Below are positions 49,901 through 62,900 of a stretch of 64,000 nucleotides of DNA, one piece after another. Origin of the DNA: Gymnorhina tibicen (taxonomy: Eukaryota > Chordata > Aves > Passeriformes > Artamidae). The notes beneath the pieces were generated by a model. That model was not told the origin of the DNA and searched no databases. It saw only the letters and a program-made list of their open reading frames with translations. Numbering within the stretch: the stretch's first letter is position 1; each line of letters starts with the position of its first letter. Made by a program: the position numbers and the translations under genes. The stretch spans positions 1,929,300-1,993,299 of the forward strand of contig VXAZ01005702.1 in NCBI GenBank assembly GCA_013399875.1, in the 5' to 3' direction.

Positions 49901-52569
49901 TGTGTGCGCATGTGTTTGTGCATGTTTGCACATTAGTGTGAGGGAAGGATGGGGCAGCTTACCTTGCTGTCTTAGAGCTTACCCCAGAAGTGTTTCGAAT
50001 TTGAGATTATTTAGAGATAACGCTTGGACAAACCTTTAATTAACCGCAGCAAAAGTAAGAAGGAACTGAACCTGTAACATTTTACTTGGCAGAACTGGGA
50101 AAAAGTAAACTTCTTCTGTTATGGGAGTGAGCACAGTATTTCTGAAATTGTGTCCAAAAGCATCTAGTTCATGTTTTCCAAGCACTCTGAAAACTCTCAG
50201 GGTGAACTTAGGGAAAAAACCAACCTGGCATCTCTTTATTAATATGCTAAAAAGCAAGTTGGAACATAAAATGTTTTTTCCCTTGAAGCTAGTAAAGATA
50301 CCTCTCAGTCTCAAATTCTTAACAGTTGTTTAAGATGGTAAATGTTCTCATTAATGAGCATATTTCTTTTTGAAGAATATCTGACTTCCTTTCTGCTTTT
50401 TCCTTTGGCCAACATTAAGCCCTTAAGAACTGCAAGCACAAAGAAATAAAGTAACAATAAATAGTGAAGAAGAGAATCAGTACCTGTATTATTTTCCTGA
50501 TGATATTTGAGCTGTGCTGCCCTATGAAACTGACTCTGCAAAGAGGATGAGGATATCTATCTCTCCCTGCAGTATGTCAGCCAATAGGAATATAAAAAAA
50601 GCACCTTTCTCTGGTTTACTTAAATGTTCAAAGCCATTAAACTGAGAAGTTAGGCCAGCTGGAAATTCTGTACTCAGCCTTGTGAGGAAGGATGGAGAGA
50701 GGAAAGAAACAGTTTCTCAGCATGGGAAATCTATTGTAGAGGACCTATCAAACTGCAGAAAGACCTACTTAATAAAACAAATAAGGCAGAAAGAACTTAA
50801 TGTTCCTTCTGCTTAAGATCTTTCTTTATCTGAGCCTGTATTTGGGAAATGTAGGCATGTGCAGCTTGACAGTATCTAGAGTGGTTTCTTGACGGGCAGG
50901 GTATGCTAGGAATGTCAAATCCTATATCAACGTGATGGAAGACATCCCTTCTTTTGAAGATGTAGCAGAGGAGTGGGAGAAGATGTTGCTATGATTTGGA
51001 GGAACAGACTAACAGGAATCATAACTTTTTTCCTCTTTCTGATGTAGCACTGTGCTGTCAGTAGCATATTTTATTATTTCTTTCCCTTTGCTTTTACTGC
51101 ATCATCTCTGGGGAAAAACAGCTTTAAAGCCAGAATGATGCTGGGGAACAGCCAGCCAGTGTTTGAGTTTGAAGTGGTGCTTATCCAGAGCAGAAGCAGA
51201 GAAGAAAGAAAAGCTGTAGCAGAGGGTCTGTATCATGCAGTGGAGCCCCAATTTTACCCTCTTCCTGCTCTGCAGCATCATTGTTCAGTTCTGTCCAGTA
51301 CTACTCCTTGAGCAGCAGCACTCATCAGCAGCACCCATGAGCAATTAGCATGTCTCTTTGGAAAGAAGCTCTCCAAAGTAAAGATGATCTTTATTTTATC
51401 CATACCTACTGACATACAATTTGTTTTTGTGCATGACCATCCCTCTTCTATAATAGCAATGCTTGCAAGAAAACAACTCTCTGCAATTAATCTTGGTTGG
51501 GCTTAATCCTTTTTTAGTTGAGATTCCCACGTCAAGTAGATATACTTTAGGCAACTGCAAACTGTAAAGAATGTAAGAAAAAGCAAGATCACACTATTTT
51601 AACACCATGACAGAGGACCTTTAAGGAAGTCTGGACGCAATAATATCTTTTTACATTATTTCAGTTGTGCTAAACAATCATCTGATTTCTTTAAATAGCA
51701 TGGAATAATTCACAAAATGGCTTCTCTCCTGCTGTTATCACACATGAAAAAGGAGTCTGCCTGCTTTAACAAATCGATAGTTATACAAGAACTTAAAACT
51801 GCTGCTTCAAATCGGAAAAAAAACCCTGCATTTTTTCTTTAGTTAAAGGAAAACCTTCTACAGAAAGTGTCTGAAACATAGTGGTGCTCGCAAAGAAAAC
51901 AAAGATCTCTACATTTTCAGTGAGAATCAGCCAGACGTGTGGCATATGTGAATCCTATTGTGCTAGGTAAAATTGACATTGGAAAATGTGTCTTTTTTTT
52001 ATGATATGAGAGCTCCCGACCTATTACTGGTGTAGAACTTAATTGCATGCAAACTACTGCTATCAGGGACTGGGCCAACAGCTATGGTTTGGCAGGAAAA
52101 GATTTACAGTTGCTGGTTCTGTGGGACTTAGAAGGAGACATTTGGGGGAATATGTTGAGAATCATTCTGTTTCTGTTGGCATACCTGGATGAAAAGCATA
52201 GAAGTCAGGACCATGTTTCCATTTTCCTGCCTTCTGAAATGAAAGTGCATGAAAAGGGATTAATTAACCATTTCTGCTAACTACTGAATTTGCAGCTGCA
52301 AAAATGACTATCCAAATCCTTCCTGCTTAATTTTTAATGAATGACTATTGCTTGTGATAATTGTAGATAATTTCTAAACATTATGCAGAGGATTCACTAT
52401 ACAAACAAACAAAAAACCCCATAAGCTTTTTAGGCAAATCTTTCATATAGTTTTGAATAATGTAGTATAGTGTAACAGCACTAGCAAAACAAGCTCAGAG
52501 AACTAATCATCAGTCATGCAATAGTGTAAATCTAAATTCCATTAACCTTACTGACTCATGGTTCGAAAG
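43976..52569. other. Unannotated sequence
   Basis: About 8.6 kb with no exon or repeat I can support. A more GC-rich piece at about 46560-46800 and a short GT-rich tract at about 47720-47775 stand out slightly. Open frames up to 102 codons (49230-49538, minus) look like chance. Confidence 0.4.
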
Positions 52570-52850
52570 AGACACAGACCAGCTGGAGAAAGTCCAGAGA
52601 ACAGCAATGAGAATGACCAGAGGTCCAGAAAACATGGCCCACAAGGAAAAATTGAATTAACTAAAGAAGAACAGATAATGAGGCATATAAAACCAATAGG
52701 CAAATGTAATACAGTATTAAAGATTTAGGAAAACCATTGTGAGAATAAAATTCATGCATAAGAATAGAGAGTCAACCACAGCCAGCTGTCTGAATAGTAG
52801 TTGGAGTGTTGTCTGTCAGGGATGATTTGTGTGCATAGAGAGAATTGAAA
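52570..52850 (+). mobile_element. CR1 LINE fragment, sense
   Basis: The block GACCAGCTGGAGAAAGTCCAG, then AGAACAGCAATGAGAATGACC, AGAGGTCCAGAAAACATGG and CACAAGGAAAAATTGAA matches the CR1 region near the end of ORF2 and start of the 3' part. The clear match is about 52570-52660. The rest, including CTGTCTGTCAGGGATGATTT-like text near 52820, is degraded, so the right end is approximate. The reading frame is broken. Confidence 0.7.
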
Positions 52851-54439
52851 ATGCCTAAGGGCCCCTTCTTACTACATGGCTCCTCAGGGGAGTAAACTCA
52901 GGGTTTGTGTGTCCAACCTCAAATAAACCAATGAAGGGTATCAATATCTCCTATATTAAGGTATCAAAACATACACAGAACCTTGAAGAAGTGACTCATA
53001 TGCTTGTTGTTAATTCCTTTAAAAAAAAAAGGGATGAAAACCCCCAAGGAGTCAAGATCAAAAAATATAACTTGTCAATACTTCTCTTTTCCCCCCTCTC
53101 TCAAGAGCTGTGCTGTGAACATTATCATGAGTCTGGGAAAGAGAGGTAGAGTCTGCTCTTGTACTACACTGCTCTTATTGTCAACTACAAGAGAATTTGT
53201 CCTCATTTTCACATTTGCTGCACCATGCTCACATTCCTACAGGTTTTCCCAGGTGGAACAATGAGCAGAGATCATCCATGGACAATACAGAAGTGGCAAG
53301 AGCTGCAATGAGCATCACTTTCATTGATCATCACAGAAAACTCTACTTTTTTTTTTCTGTGTAGTAATCACCTATAAATATGCCAACTCGCTAATGTAAT
53401 GAAAAGTTACATATTTGTGGTGTTGAGGTGAAGTCACTGCACACTGCCAGAGTAAGAGTTAATCACACTGCAATTATTTTGGAGATACTTAGTTGAAGAA
53501 TAATTCAAAGCATGTTCTGTACCCAAATCTATAGCACTGCTCATGCTTGGTCATTGGCATCTGTATCAATTACATCTGGTCGTGTCTGTGTAAAAAAAAG
53601 CAAAACAATGTTTCATTTTTGTTTCAATAAATTATGAATCTAGGTATCATTTTATCAGTTCATTGGTTTATCTCAGCTCCAGTTTATTTCTCTCTGCCAC
53701 ATACAGAATTCATTAACCTGAACAGGTTATGTAGAGCATTTACAAAATCAACAATCTTCCGCTTACTAAAACAAATATTTTAATGATTAACAAACCTTGC
53801 AATGCTTTAATTTTAGAAGTTTCACTGAATTTTAACTTGAAAATTTTCTCATTAAAGTCTTCAGTACTTGTCCTAACTTCCAGGAAAATGTCTAGAATAG
53901 CTATTTGAATATCCAGTATTAACGACACATCTTTTACAGATGAGTGTAACAGAAGAAAAAAATAAATGATGACTGGAGAAACTTGATTAGGAAGTGGTCA
54001 AAGGTAGTTTGACATTTACTCCTTTTTAATGAAGATGGGCCAAGAATAGTCACTTGTTGCTACTTGCTTTTTAATCCTCTTCTGGCAGTTGAGTAGAAGG
54101 AGATATTCATATTCTGTTTTTTTTGTTTTCAGGGGGACTTGAAATAAATTACCTTTGCTTCAGCTTGGAAAGGTCTGTTGGCCCCCATTTCATTTTTCTG
54201 TGGTACTGATACAGAAGTCTCGCAGCCTGACATTTAAAATCTTGTGCAGTACAGTTTCCTCCAGACAAAAGGGCATGGTTATGCAATGGCTAGTTAGGGT
54301 CTAAACGTTGGTATTAAGGAGGTAGTTTAGGTTTATTCACAGAGGAGGAAGACATGAGAAAAAACTTGCTTCCTAAACCTCTAGCAGGAAGGCACGCAGG
54401 AAGAAAGGATTATAGACTGATGAGAGAGATCAAGAAATC

Positions 54440-54960
54440 GTCTTGTACCGGGAGGAGGAGTATTGCAGAAGAACTGTAGGATCACTCCAGCTTTAGATCT
54501 CAGCACACTCGCAGCGTGGCAGAGCGGAGCAGCTCCGGTGGCAGCACAATCCCCATACAAAGTGCTCCAGCACAGTGCACGAGAGGGTTTCCTGAAACGT
54601 CTCAGGGCAGCACAAAGACCCACCAGGAGTCTGAAGCTCACGCCACGGTGACTGACAAGACCTGGACAGGGTCAGGAAGAACACTGGGCAAGACCCTACA
54701 TCTCTAAGAGGAGCCCCACGGCATCACTAATGGCCAGGGCGGGGCGCGGTAGTTCCCGCGGGAAGGGCACTGTAACACCGCCGGCTCGGCCGGGAGAAAT
54801 GGTACCCCCGGCAGAGGGCAGGTCCTCTCGGAACTGGGCACATATGATGCAGGTTCACAGGCAGAGCCCCGGTGGCATCATGCAGGGCACATCCCAGTGC
54901 CAGCTGCTCGTACGCCAGGACTGGCCGTGAGCACCCCTGTGGGAGATGTACCCAGGTACA
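54440..54960. promoter_or_regulatory. CpG-rich, island-like patch
   Basis: CpG dinucleotides are dense here (for example GGGGCGCGGTAG, CCCGCGGG, CCGCCGGCTCGGCCGGG), in contrast to the rest of the window outside the 31.6-32.0 kb LTR. I recognise no repeat and no protein in the overlapping 60-94-codon frames. It could be a small CpG island with an uncharacterised promoter, or a CpG-rich mobile element I cannot name. Confidence 0.35.
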
Positions 54961-55049
54961 GGTACACCTTTGTACTCTCCAGTGCAACACACGGTCTGAC
55001 AATAATTGCAATGCTCAACTATTTGAAATTCTTCTTGTTGTGGTTGCTA

Positions 55050-55188
55050 GGGGGTTTTCTAGCTCAGTTGGTTTAAGCATGATGCTGATAACATCAAGGT
55101 TGTGATCCCTGTATGGGTCATTCACTTAAGAGTGGGACTCAATTATTCTTCGGGCCCTTCCAGCTCAGACAATTCTGTGATTCTGTAA
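55050..55188 (+). mobile_element. tRNA-Ile-derived SINE with CR1 tail (TguSINE1-like)
   Basis: The head (55050-55120) aligns to tRNA-Ile. It has a perfect RNA polymerase III A box TAGCTCAGTTGG (55060-55071), then a GATGCTGATAACATCAAGG anticodon-arm region, and a degraded, shortened B box (GTTGTGATCCC) followed by GTATGGGTCA. The tail, GTGGGACTCAATTATTCTTC then CCCTTCCAGCTCAGAC and TTCTGTGATTCTGT, is the CR1 3' end, which lets CR1 reverse transcriptase mobilise it. This architecture is that of TguSINE1, a passerine family. The copy is full-length but B-box-damaged. Confidence 0.85.
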
Positions 55189-56194
55189 TACATTTTACTT
55201 TTTCCTTTCCCCCCAGCCCCTGTACTCTTACATCCATTCTTGAAATAGGGCTACATATTTGTCTGTGGTGGCACTTAGCAGAGAAATACCTGAAAAAAAC
55301 CCCACTGCATATTTTGTTCAGGAATTAATTTTGAGACAGACCAACTCATTATTTAAACCCTCTTTTCTGAGTCATAACCAGTTATTCTGCCTGTCTTTAG
55401 AATTCATGTACTTTAGAAGAGAAAGAGAACATTCAGAGCATTCAGCATGTGAGGGTACAGCCAGCAAAAAATAACAGTGTCTTTCTATAGCTTAATGTGA
55501 AGCTTTCTGCTTTAGTTGCTCTTGCAGATGACATGTCCTGGTCGATGGGTCTCCTGCCACTGTCTAGAGAAGCACAACCACGGCAGATCAGTTTCCCTTC
55601 TTTAAGAGGGGCTGCCTGGATTAGCTGATATGCCTAACTTCAGAAATCTCTGCTAATACCAAATATTAATTTTATACACTAAATTTGCACACTCGGACAT
55701 GCAAGTTAAAGAAATACTAACATACAGGTAAATGATACTACTTTTCACTTTTTAATTTTTCATTATACTACTTTTCCTGATCAGCTCAAAGTAATACAGT
55801 GGATAATTATGAGGATTTGGTTGCTGTTCTGGCTGAATCAGAATTTCAGAGCATTAAAAAAAAAGTATTGGAATTTGCCAAAGCACTGCAAGTGAAGAAG
55901 AACTGAAGGAGAAGAAATTTTTGGGATTTTTTAAATTTATATTTTTATAGTAAAATTTGTTAAATTTTAACTTGAAAATTTTGAAGTGGGAAATGAAAAG
56001 ATATTTAAAAGCATTTTTTTGCTACAAAATATTTTTGACTGGATGCACTAATGATACTTCTTTAGTTTTGTGGATAATTTTCACCAATTTGAGATAGGAT
56101 TTTTCAGTGAATAAAATATTTTATGAAATTATATTAATCCATCCTGAATAATTTAATATACTTTTCTGTATTATCTGCATTTGCAGTAGGACAG

Positions 56195-56984
56195 TGTAGC
56201 AGGACTCTTTGCCCTTGGAACATGGTCAAACAACACAAACAATGTCCTTTTTTGCGAGCTATCAGTGGTGGGCTTAAAGGGGGCTGCCATATGCTGCTTT
56301 TGGTGTTGAATTGTGCTAAAACCAGTCTGGCTCATCAGCCCCAGATTAACATCCTGATAGTGAGGCAAAGATTTGGCAGATGAGCTGCCAAGATGACCTG
56401 GAGATATATGACTGGCAGTCAATCCCTTTACACTATCAAAGTCCAGTCCACTTTCATACCATAGGCTCCTCTAACTTATTCCTTCTTGGAGTGTGTGTAT
56501 GATGTTCCCTCCCTTGGAGTGGGGATGTCCCCCAAGGACACTCCTCAAGGTCGAGTGAAAGAAACCTGCCCACGAGCTTTGCTGTGGTGAGTTACATCAA
56601 TCTTTACTTAACAACTGTTCCTTTTTGCTAGCTTTAAGGTAATTGCTTTAATATATTTGCTTTGATATAGTGCACTGTACTGTACTAGTAGTTTTAGCTT
56701 TTATACTGAGTAGTAAATAGTTCTGATTAAGATATTTTGTCTAATCATTTGTCATAATAAGTAATTCATTTTATATAAATATATCTGATTTGCCATCTTT
56801 AATCCTGTGGGACAAAGTTACTTAAGCTGTTGACAAAGTCTGGGCCTAAGATTGCATCCAGCTGCCCCCAGGGTCCTCTGTGAGAAGGAACTTAGAAAGC
56901 AAGGGAGTCCTCTCTGCACCTCATGACTCCACGGGAGGGCTCCTCTAATAAACTTTCTCTGAAGCGCCCACTCCACCTGTGACA
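56195..56984 (+). mobile_element. ERVL-like LTR, sense
   Basis: The right part (about 56495-56984) contains GGAGTGGGGATGTCCCC, AACTGTTCCTTTTTGCTA, TGTACTGTACTAGTAG, TCCTGTGGGACAAAGT, GTCCTCTGTGAGAAGG and TCTAATAAACTTTCTC with AATAAA, ending CACCTGTGACA. This matches an avian ERVL-type LTR text I recognise. The left part from TGTAGCAGGACTC is probably the U3 region of the same LTR but is less certain. No clear target duplication was found (GACAG versus AAGAG). No internal genes adjoin it. The 83-codon minus-strand frame at 56171-56422 is a shadow. Confidence 0.6.
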
Positions 56985-56999
56985 AAGAGCTTATAAAGA

Positions 57000-59900
57000 A
57001 TTGTATTAAATCAGTTCAAGAACAAGTTAAGAAAACTCTTACCTTGACAAACAGAAGCTGAACTTATTACAAAGCTTCTATTTCCTATGCAGAATTCCAG
57101 CTTTATGCCAAGAGAAGGTTTGAAGGGAATAATTTGCGCATTAGTTGAATTTGTGTGTTCCTCCCAAACCATCAATCACACAGTATTTACATAAAGTTGA
57201 ATGTGTTCTTGGGACACATAATTTCAGTTCATTTATTCTCTGTTACTTTGTAGAGTACCGTGCTATATCTGGCAAAAATTTGTCTTGTTCACTGTAAATT
57301 GATGATTTTATAAAAAAGGGAATAATTATAGTCTTTGTCACTAAGGATGAATTACTCGTTTCTCAGTTATTTGGAAAATGGAATAGAAACATACACTTCA
57401 GAGTTTACTCTGTCTTTTGTGGTTTTTATGTCCTAGCCTAAATGAAAGATGGCTGACAAAACCAGACTTGGAATAATTATAACTAAGATAGAGAGGTATT
57501 TAATGAATTAGTAAAAATTTTGCCATTGATTTCAAAAGAGCTTCCACAGCTGAGGAATGACAGAAAGTTCGTATATTTATAACTTTTTGTCATATACCAG
57601 GTGAGTTTTAGCAATATATTCAACAGAAGACACTGCATTTCTAAAAATGATATCATTAAAAAGTTTCAGAGCATTACTATTGAGAATAAAATTAAAATAA
57701 ACTTTTATAGTATTTTTTTCTTTATGTTTTTTAGAATGAGCTTCCAAGAGCCTGGGAAGAACTTAGGGAACTGAACTGGTATTTAAGAAAATGAGATGAT
57801 TCAAATGAAGGTTTAAAAGTAAAAGTTCTGACAGGTTCCAGAAAATGTCTCAGCCTGATTGGGAAACTCAGGTAGAGTTAGACAGAATTATGATCCCTGC
57901 TGTGTATGAAATAGCTTAAGAGGAGAACACACAACTCTTGCATGAATGTAGCAGTGGGAGAGTAAGAAATGCTGATGTCTCTATCCAGCCATAAGGTAGT
58001 AAGTCTGACCACCGCTTTTAATTCATTTCAAAATAGCAAATGACTGGAATGCAGACATGAAAAGGTAAAGGGTATTTATTGTCTGAATTCAAAGAAGCAA
58101 TCTGAGCAATAGCCCAGGCTGAAGATAAGATACCTACCATACAAACACTGAACAGGGGAAACCCCGTGGGCTAGAAAGCATAAAAGAAATCAGTAAAAAC
58201 CCCCAAGTTAAACTAGAATATTCATGAGAGTTTGGTAGCTTTATAGAAGTAGTAGTTTTTTCCAAGAAACTTGTTTCAAAGTGTAGCTTGTTAATTGTAT
58301 CTGTCACTAACCTCTGCAGTGGTGGCTTGGAAACTCTGTGCAGGATAGAAAACGTCACGTGATGGAGCCAATAAAAAACAGCACAGAACTAAGCCTCCCA
58401 TGAAGTTCGACCTTTTCCTTAAATGGCTTGTATTTTAAAATTTTGATTGAAGTTGGTCTCTAGTCCCAGAAAGTGCTCTGAGTTAATAGAAATAGTGAAA
58501 ACTGCATCACACTGATTATTTTGTGAGATTGGGTGCAGTATAAATTTGTCATTTAGATTAAGATTGTAGAGGCCAGGCAAGGATTACTTTTCCATACAAT
58601 ACTCAATCCACTCTGAGATGACAATTGTTCTTTCAGGAATAGACTTTACTTTTCCTAGGGTCTATGACAATGGGGTTCCATGCTCATTTGATTCCTTCAA
58701 ATAAATATATCGAACACGTGAAATGAAATCCAGTGATTAAGAGTGACGGACTGCTAATTCTACAGATCTGCAGACAGCAACAGACTCTTCAGAAATCATA
58801 CCTTTAAACAAATTTTCCCTTCATGCCACTGACTTCCTAAAGCATTAGAAAGATTTCAACTTGCTGTTTTCATTAATTCTGTGTGACTGTGTATGGAAAA
58901 TTGTCTCTGTGGAGATAGCGCAGGCTGTAAAGAAAATAATATATTTTTTATAAGAGAGAATTCAACTGAACTAAAACATCACTGACCTTTGAATTTCTTA
59001 CTTGTCTAATACAAAGTACTTAGGCACTGTCATACAGCAAGCAGTGGGAGCACACTGCCATATCTGATAGTTAAAACAGACCCGTAATGTTTCATCCTTG
59101 TTTCTCTTTTCTATCCTGTAAATTAATTGAAATGTAATTACATGTCTTCCATGACTCTAGCACAGAAAACTACTCTCTTCTGCCTCAGACTGATTTTAAT
59201 CACTTCAATGCAGAAAATCACTTGCTTGAATTTTAGTGACCTTGCTAACTATCATTTGTGTGGATTTTATACCAGGAGAGGTAGGAAAAAAGGTGATGAC
59301 CCTCACAAGGAGCTTGTTATACTTCATTGCAGAAAATCCTTTTCATACTGCTAGCTAACCATATAGAGAGATGCTTATAAGAGCTATTTTTAAATAAAAA
59401 TCTTTCAGGACTTTGCAGTGCTTGCACTTCCCAATAGGTGAAAGCCACATGTATATCTATACTCAGAAAACTTGATGGGGAAGGTTGTGCTCTTTCCCTC
59501 AGTAGCTTCTCAGCTGAAGCTAGGTCTGCATTCCTTCTCTGTCTGCTTTTTGTTGCTTCTCAGAGCTTCTGTCGGTTTCACAGGGGATCTCAGCTGCTCT
59601 ACCAGATACAAGAATGTCTCATTATAATCTGAAGTAAACAGAGCTACTCCATCCTGCTGAGGAGTTGTCATGAGGAAACTATGGCTTTGTTTAAGGCAGT
59701 GTTGCAACTTTCTCATTCTTTATACTTCTGGACATGATGTGGCATTATTCTTGTAACTGAATTAGTCTGTCACTAAGCATATGATAAATCATATAGATTT
59801 AGTAGCACAAATAAGCTGGTTCACTCCTCTGTTTTACTACTGTCCTCCTGTTTCGACAAGCGTTTTCTAAAATTATAAAGAAAACCTCCTCACAGACAAA

Positions 59901-62900
59901 GAAAAAAAGATGCTTGTTTGATGTCTTTCAAAGAAGCTCTGAATTTCATTTATTAAAGAAAGGAGGATGAAACAGAATTTTTTAGGAAAACACATAATAT
60001 GATTTAATTATACTTTGTGATTCTGAGTTTGAAGACAATCAGAAAAAAACACTGTAGAATTTGTTCTAAAAATGCTTTTCTAAAGAAGTTATATTTAATA
60101 CTATCAAAAACAATTGCTGGTCTAAATCAGTCAGTTCTTCCCAGGATGTAGTTATCTGCCATGTAAACGTTGAGTAAGCTTTTAAAAGCTTCCCAGGGTG
60201 ATGAAAAATTATCTTGGTTACTTGGGATTTTTTTTACAAGGTTCTTAATTTTTCTCTGATGTTCTTTACCTCATTAATTTTATAAGTTATTTCCAATTTT
60301 TTTCTTTTTATACTTTTTCAGTTATCTGCAGCAATTCACAGTACCCTAAGGTGTTGCATGCAGGCATATTGATGTATGTTTGTCCAGGCTAACAGTCCTT
60401 GGAGGGATTTTAGCTTTGTTTTCTATTTTCCTTTACTGGAAAGGAAATGTAACGTGCATTTAAATTGGCTTTGTCTCCCTTGCAACCCATGTTTACAATT
60501 CTCTACCGCATTCTTGCAGACGTGAGGAAGAAATGTCATCTCTGTTCCTCACACAGTGCCACAGTAGAATTCATTCTGGAGCAGGAGACTAACTGAATGA
60601 GTCTGCCCAAAAGCCATTTGACATCCTAGTTTACACAGCTGCAGAGACTCCCTTTCTCTTTTAAAACTCTGCCATATGGCATGTGAGGATACTGTGGTAC
60701 TTCCTTTTTTCTTGTTTAACTCTCAAAGGTTTCAAACAACTCTTTAGCCTCTCAATTAAACATTTAGCTTCAACAAAATCTCTTTACTGTACACAGGCAG
60801 ATAAAATATACTAATACATTAAAGAATTTCAGTCCAGCTTGAGAATTCTGGGGATTTTCTTGGTCACTTCTCAAAGGTGATATACCTTCACCCACAGTTC
60901 TGTAGACTGCTTCTGAGTCCTTATCAATCTTTCAGGATTTAGACCACCACCAGTTCCATCTTGTCCGTTGAAGTAAAAGCATCTCCTGGGCCGGGTTGAT
61001 TTCTCAGCCATCAAGGTGATTCAAGCTTTACTTTTCTACCAAGGTGACCTCCTCTCCCTTCTGTTCTTTTTTTAACAAACATAGACTGTGGAGTTTTGAA
61101 CACCATAAAGACACAAGCTACTCTATTTAATTTATTGCACTGCTTTCATATATACATTCAACCTTTCATTTTCATGAGACTCTGCTATGGAGGAAAGTCA
61201 TCAGCCTCTGTCACAGGCAGCCATAAAACCTGTATGCCATCAGTAGAGAGGAAGGTTATTTATAGGACATACTTTCTCCTTCTGAAAAGCGAAGAAAGGA
61301 GACTTTTCCTGAGTTTCTGAAAAATAACCCTTCAATGAGGGCTAGAGGTCCTAAGTAATGACCCAGACCAAGTCTGCAATTCAAAAATAGGAGCTGGTTC
61401 ATGCCCCTGAATTTTAGAAGAAGACTTTTCTACAAGAGCTTTGAAAATAAAATATTTCTGCTTTCCAATGGGTCAGCTTACTATCAATGTAATCTTGTAA
61501 TTCAGACTTTAAATAAAGTACCAGAGATCTTCAAAGGAGGAACAGCAGTTGTCACAAGATGAAATGGGGGTATTCTTCTCACCATATGCTGATAATTGTT
61601 GTAAGGAGGTTTTCAGGAAATCAAATCACTGCAAAAAGTCTAGGCTTTCTGTGCCCAGTACTCACAGAAAACTGCAACAATTTTGGATTGTGTGTCAGTG
61701 ATGATGCACTTGCCTCAAGGAATTACTCTCAGGGTAGTCCTTTCATCTTGTCTTATCCTGACACTGCTGCTGGCTGACTCACTCATTTGTCACATCACTT
61801 GGTGGGTCTGCTTTATGTCTTATATCAGATTATGACTCCAGGATTTCTAGTTGCTTCAAAGAACTCGTGTTGAGGAAAACAATTCACAAGCAGCTTAAGC
61901 ACTCCCTGCGGCCTCTGTCCAGGATTGCTCCAATATCTCTGCTAAGAAAAAAAGTGCTTTGAGGAGGTACCAAAATGAATGGAAACCCTGAAAATCCACT
62001 GTGCAGATACACAGTAGAAATAAATAAATAAATAACTAAATAAATAAATAAATATGGAAGGTTTTGTGCAGAAAATTCAGTAAGGTTTAAAATAATCTGT
62101 TTTTCAGTAACAGTATGCAAGCCCCTTCAGACATAAATTATGCATCTTGAACAGTGGCTACTAAGTATGCAACTCTTCCTGTAAACTCATTAAAGAAATG
62201 ATGTCATGGTAATGTGTGACTTTCCCATTTGAATAAAAAGTCACACTCAGAAGTGAGTGGACTGGAAGAGAAAACTCAAGCCAGTTATTAACTTTCCATC
62301 TCACATTAACTTTTGTTATACCCCCACTCAGAGGACTTTTCTGAGAAACTGAAGTGATTTGACATCTTACAAAACAGCTGCTTTTTTGCCACAACACAAA
62401 CTTGGGCTTTCATGATGATCTGTCAGTTTTTCTGCCTTGGCTCTCTACTACTCATTCAACTATAATGAGACATACCATTTTTCAGGGTTAGACAGCTGGA
62501 CTGACTAGATTGTTTTTCAGCTAGAATAAAACACTACTACATCTCTCACACAGATGAAAAATGAACATTATTATGACAGAAAAGTGAATATGATAAACTA
62601 GAAAAGTGAAGATCTTTTTAAACTTCATAATATAAAATTATCGCATGCTCTAAAGAGACAGAAACAATGGTAGTGCTGAAAATGGCTCTGTCAGGTGCAT
62701 ATAGGGAGTGAAAAATTGTGTGTAGATGTTAGAAGTGTTACTTCTGCTATATTTGTGTTCAAAGGGCATGAACAAAGGAAAATACAAGGATAACAGCTTA
62801 TTTTTAAAAAATCATAAATCATACAAATAACATTTTGTTTATAAAAAAAATCAAGGAAGGTACAAATTCAGTGGTTTTTTTTTTTTGTTTGCTGATCTGG

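Noticed and set aside
55050..55120. A genuine tRNA-Ile gene
   Set aside because: The B box is damaged and shortened, acceptor stem pairing is lost, and a CR1 tail follows, so it is a SINE head.
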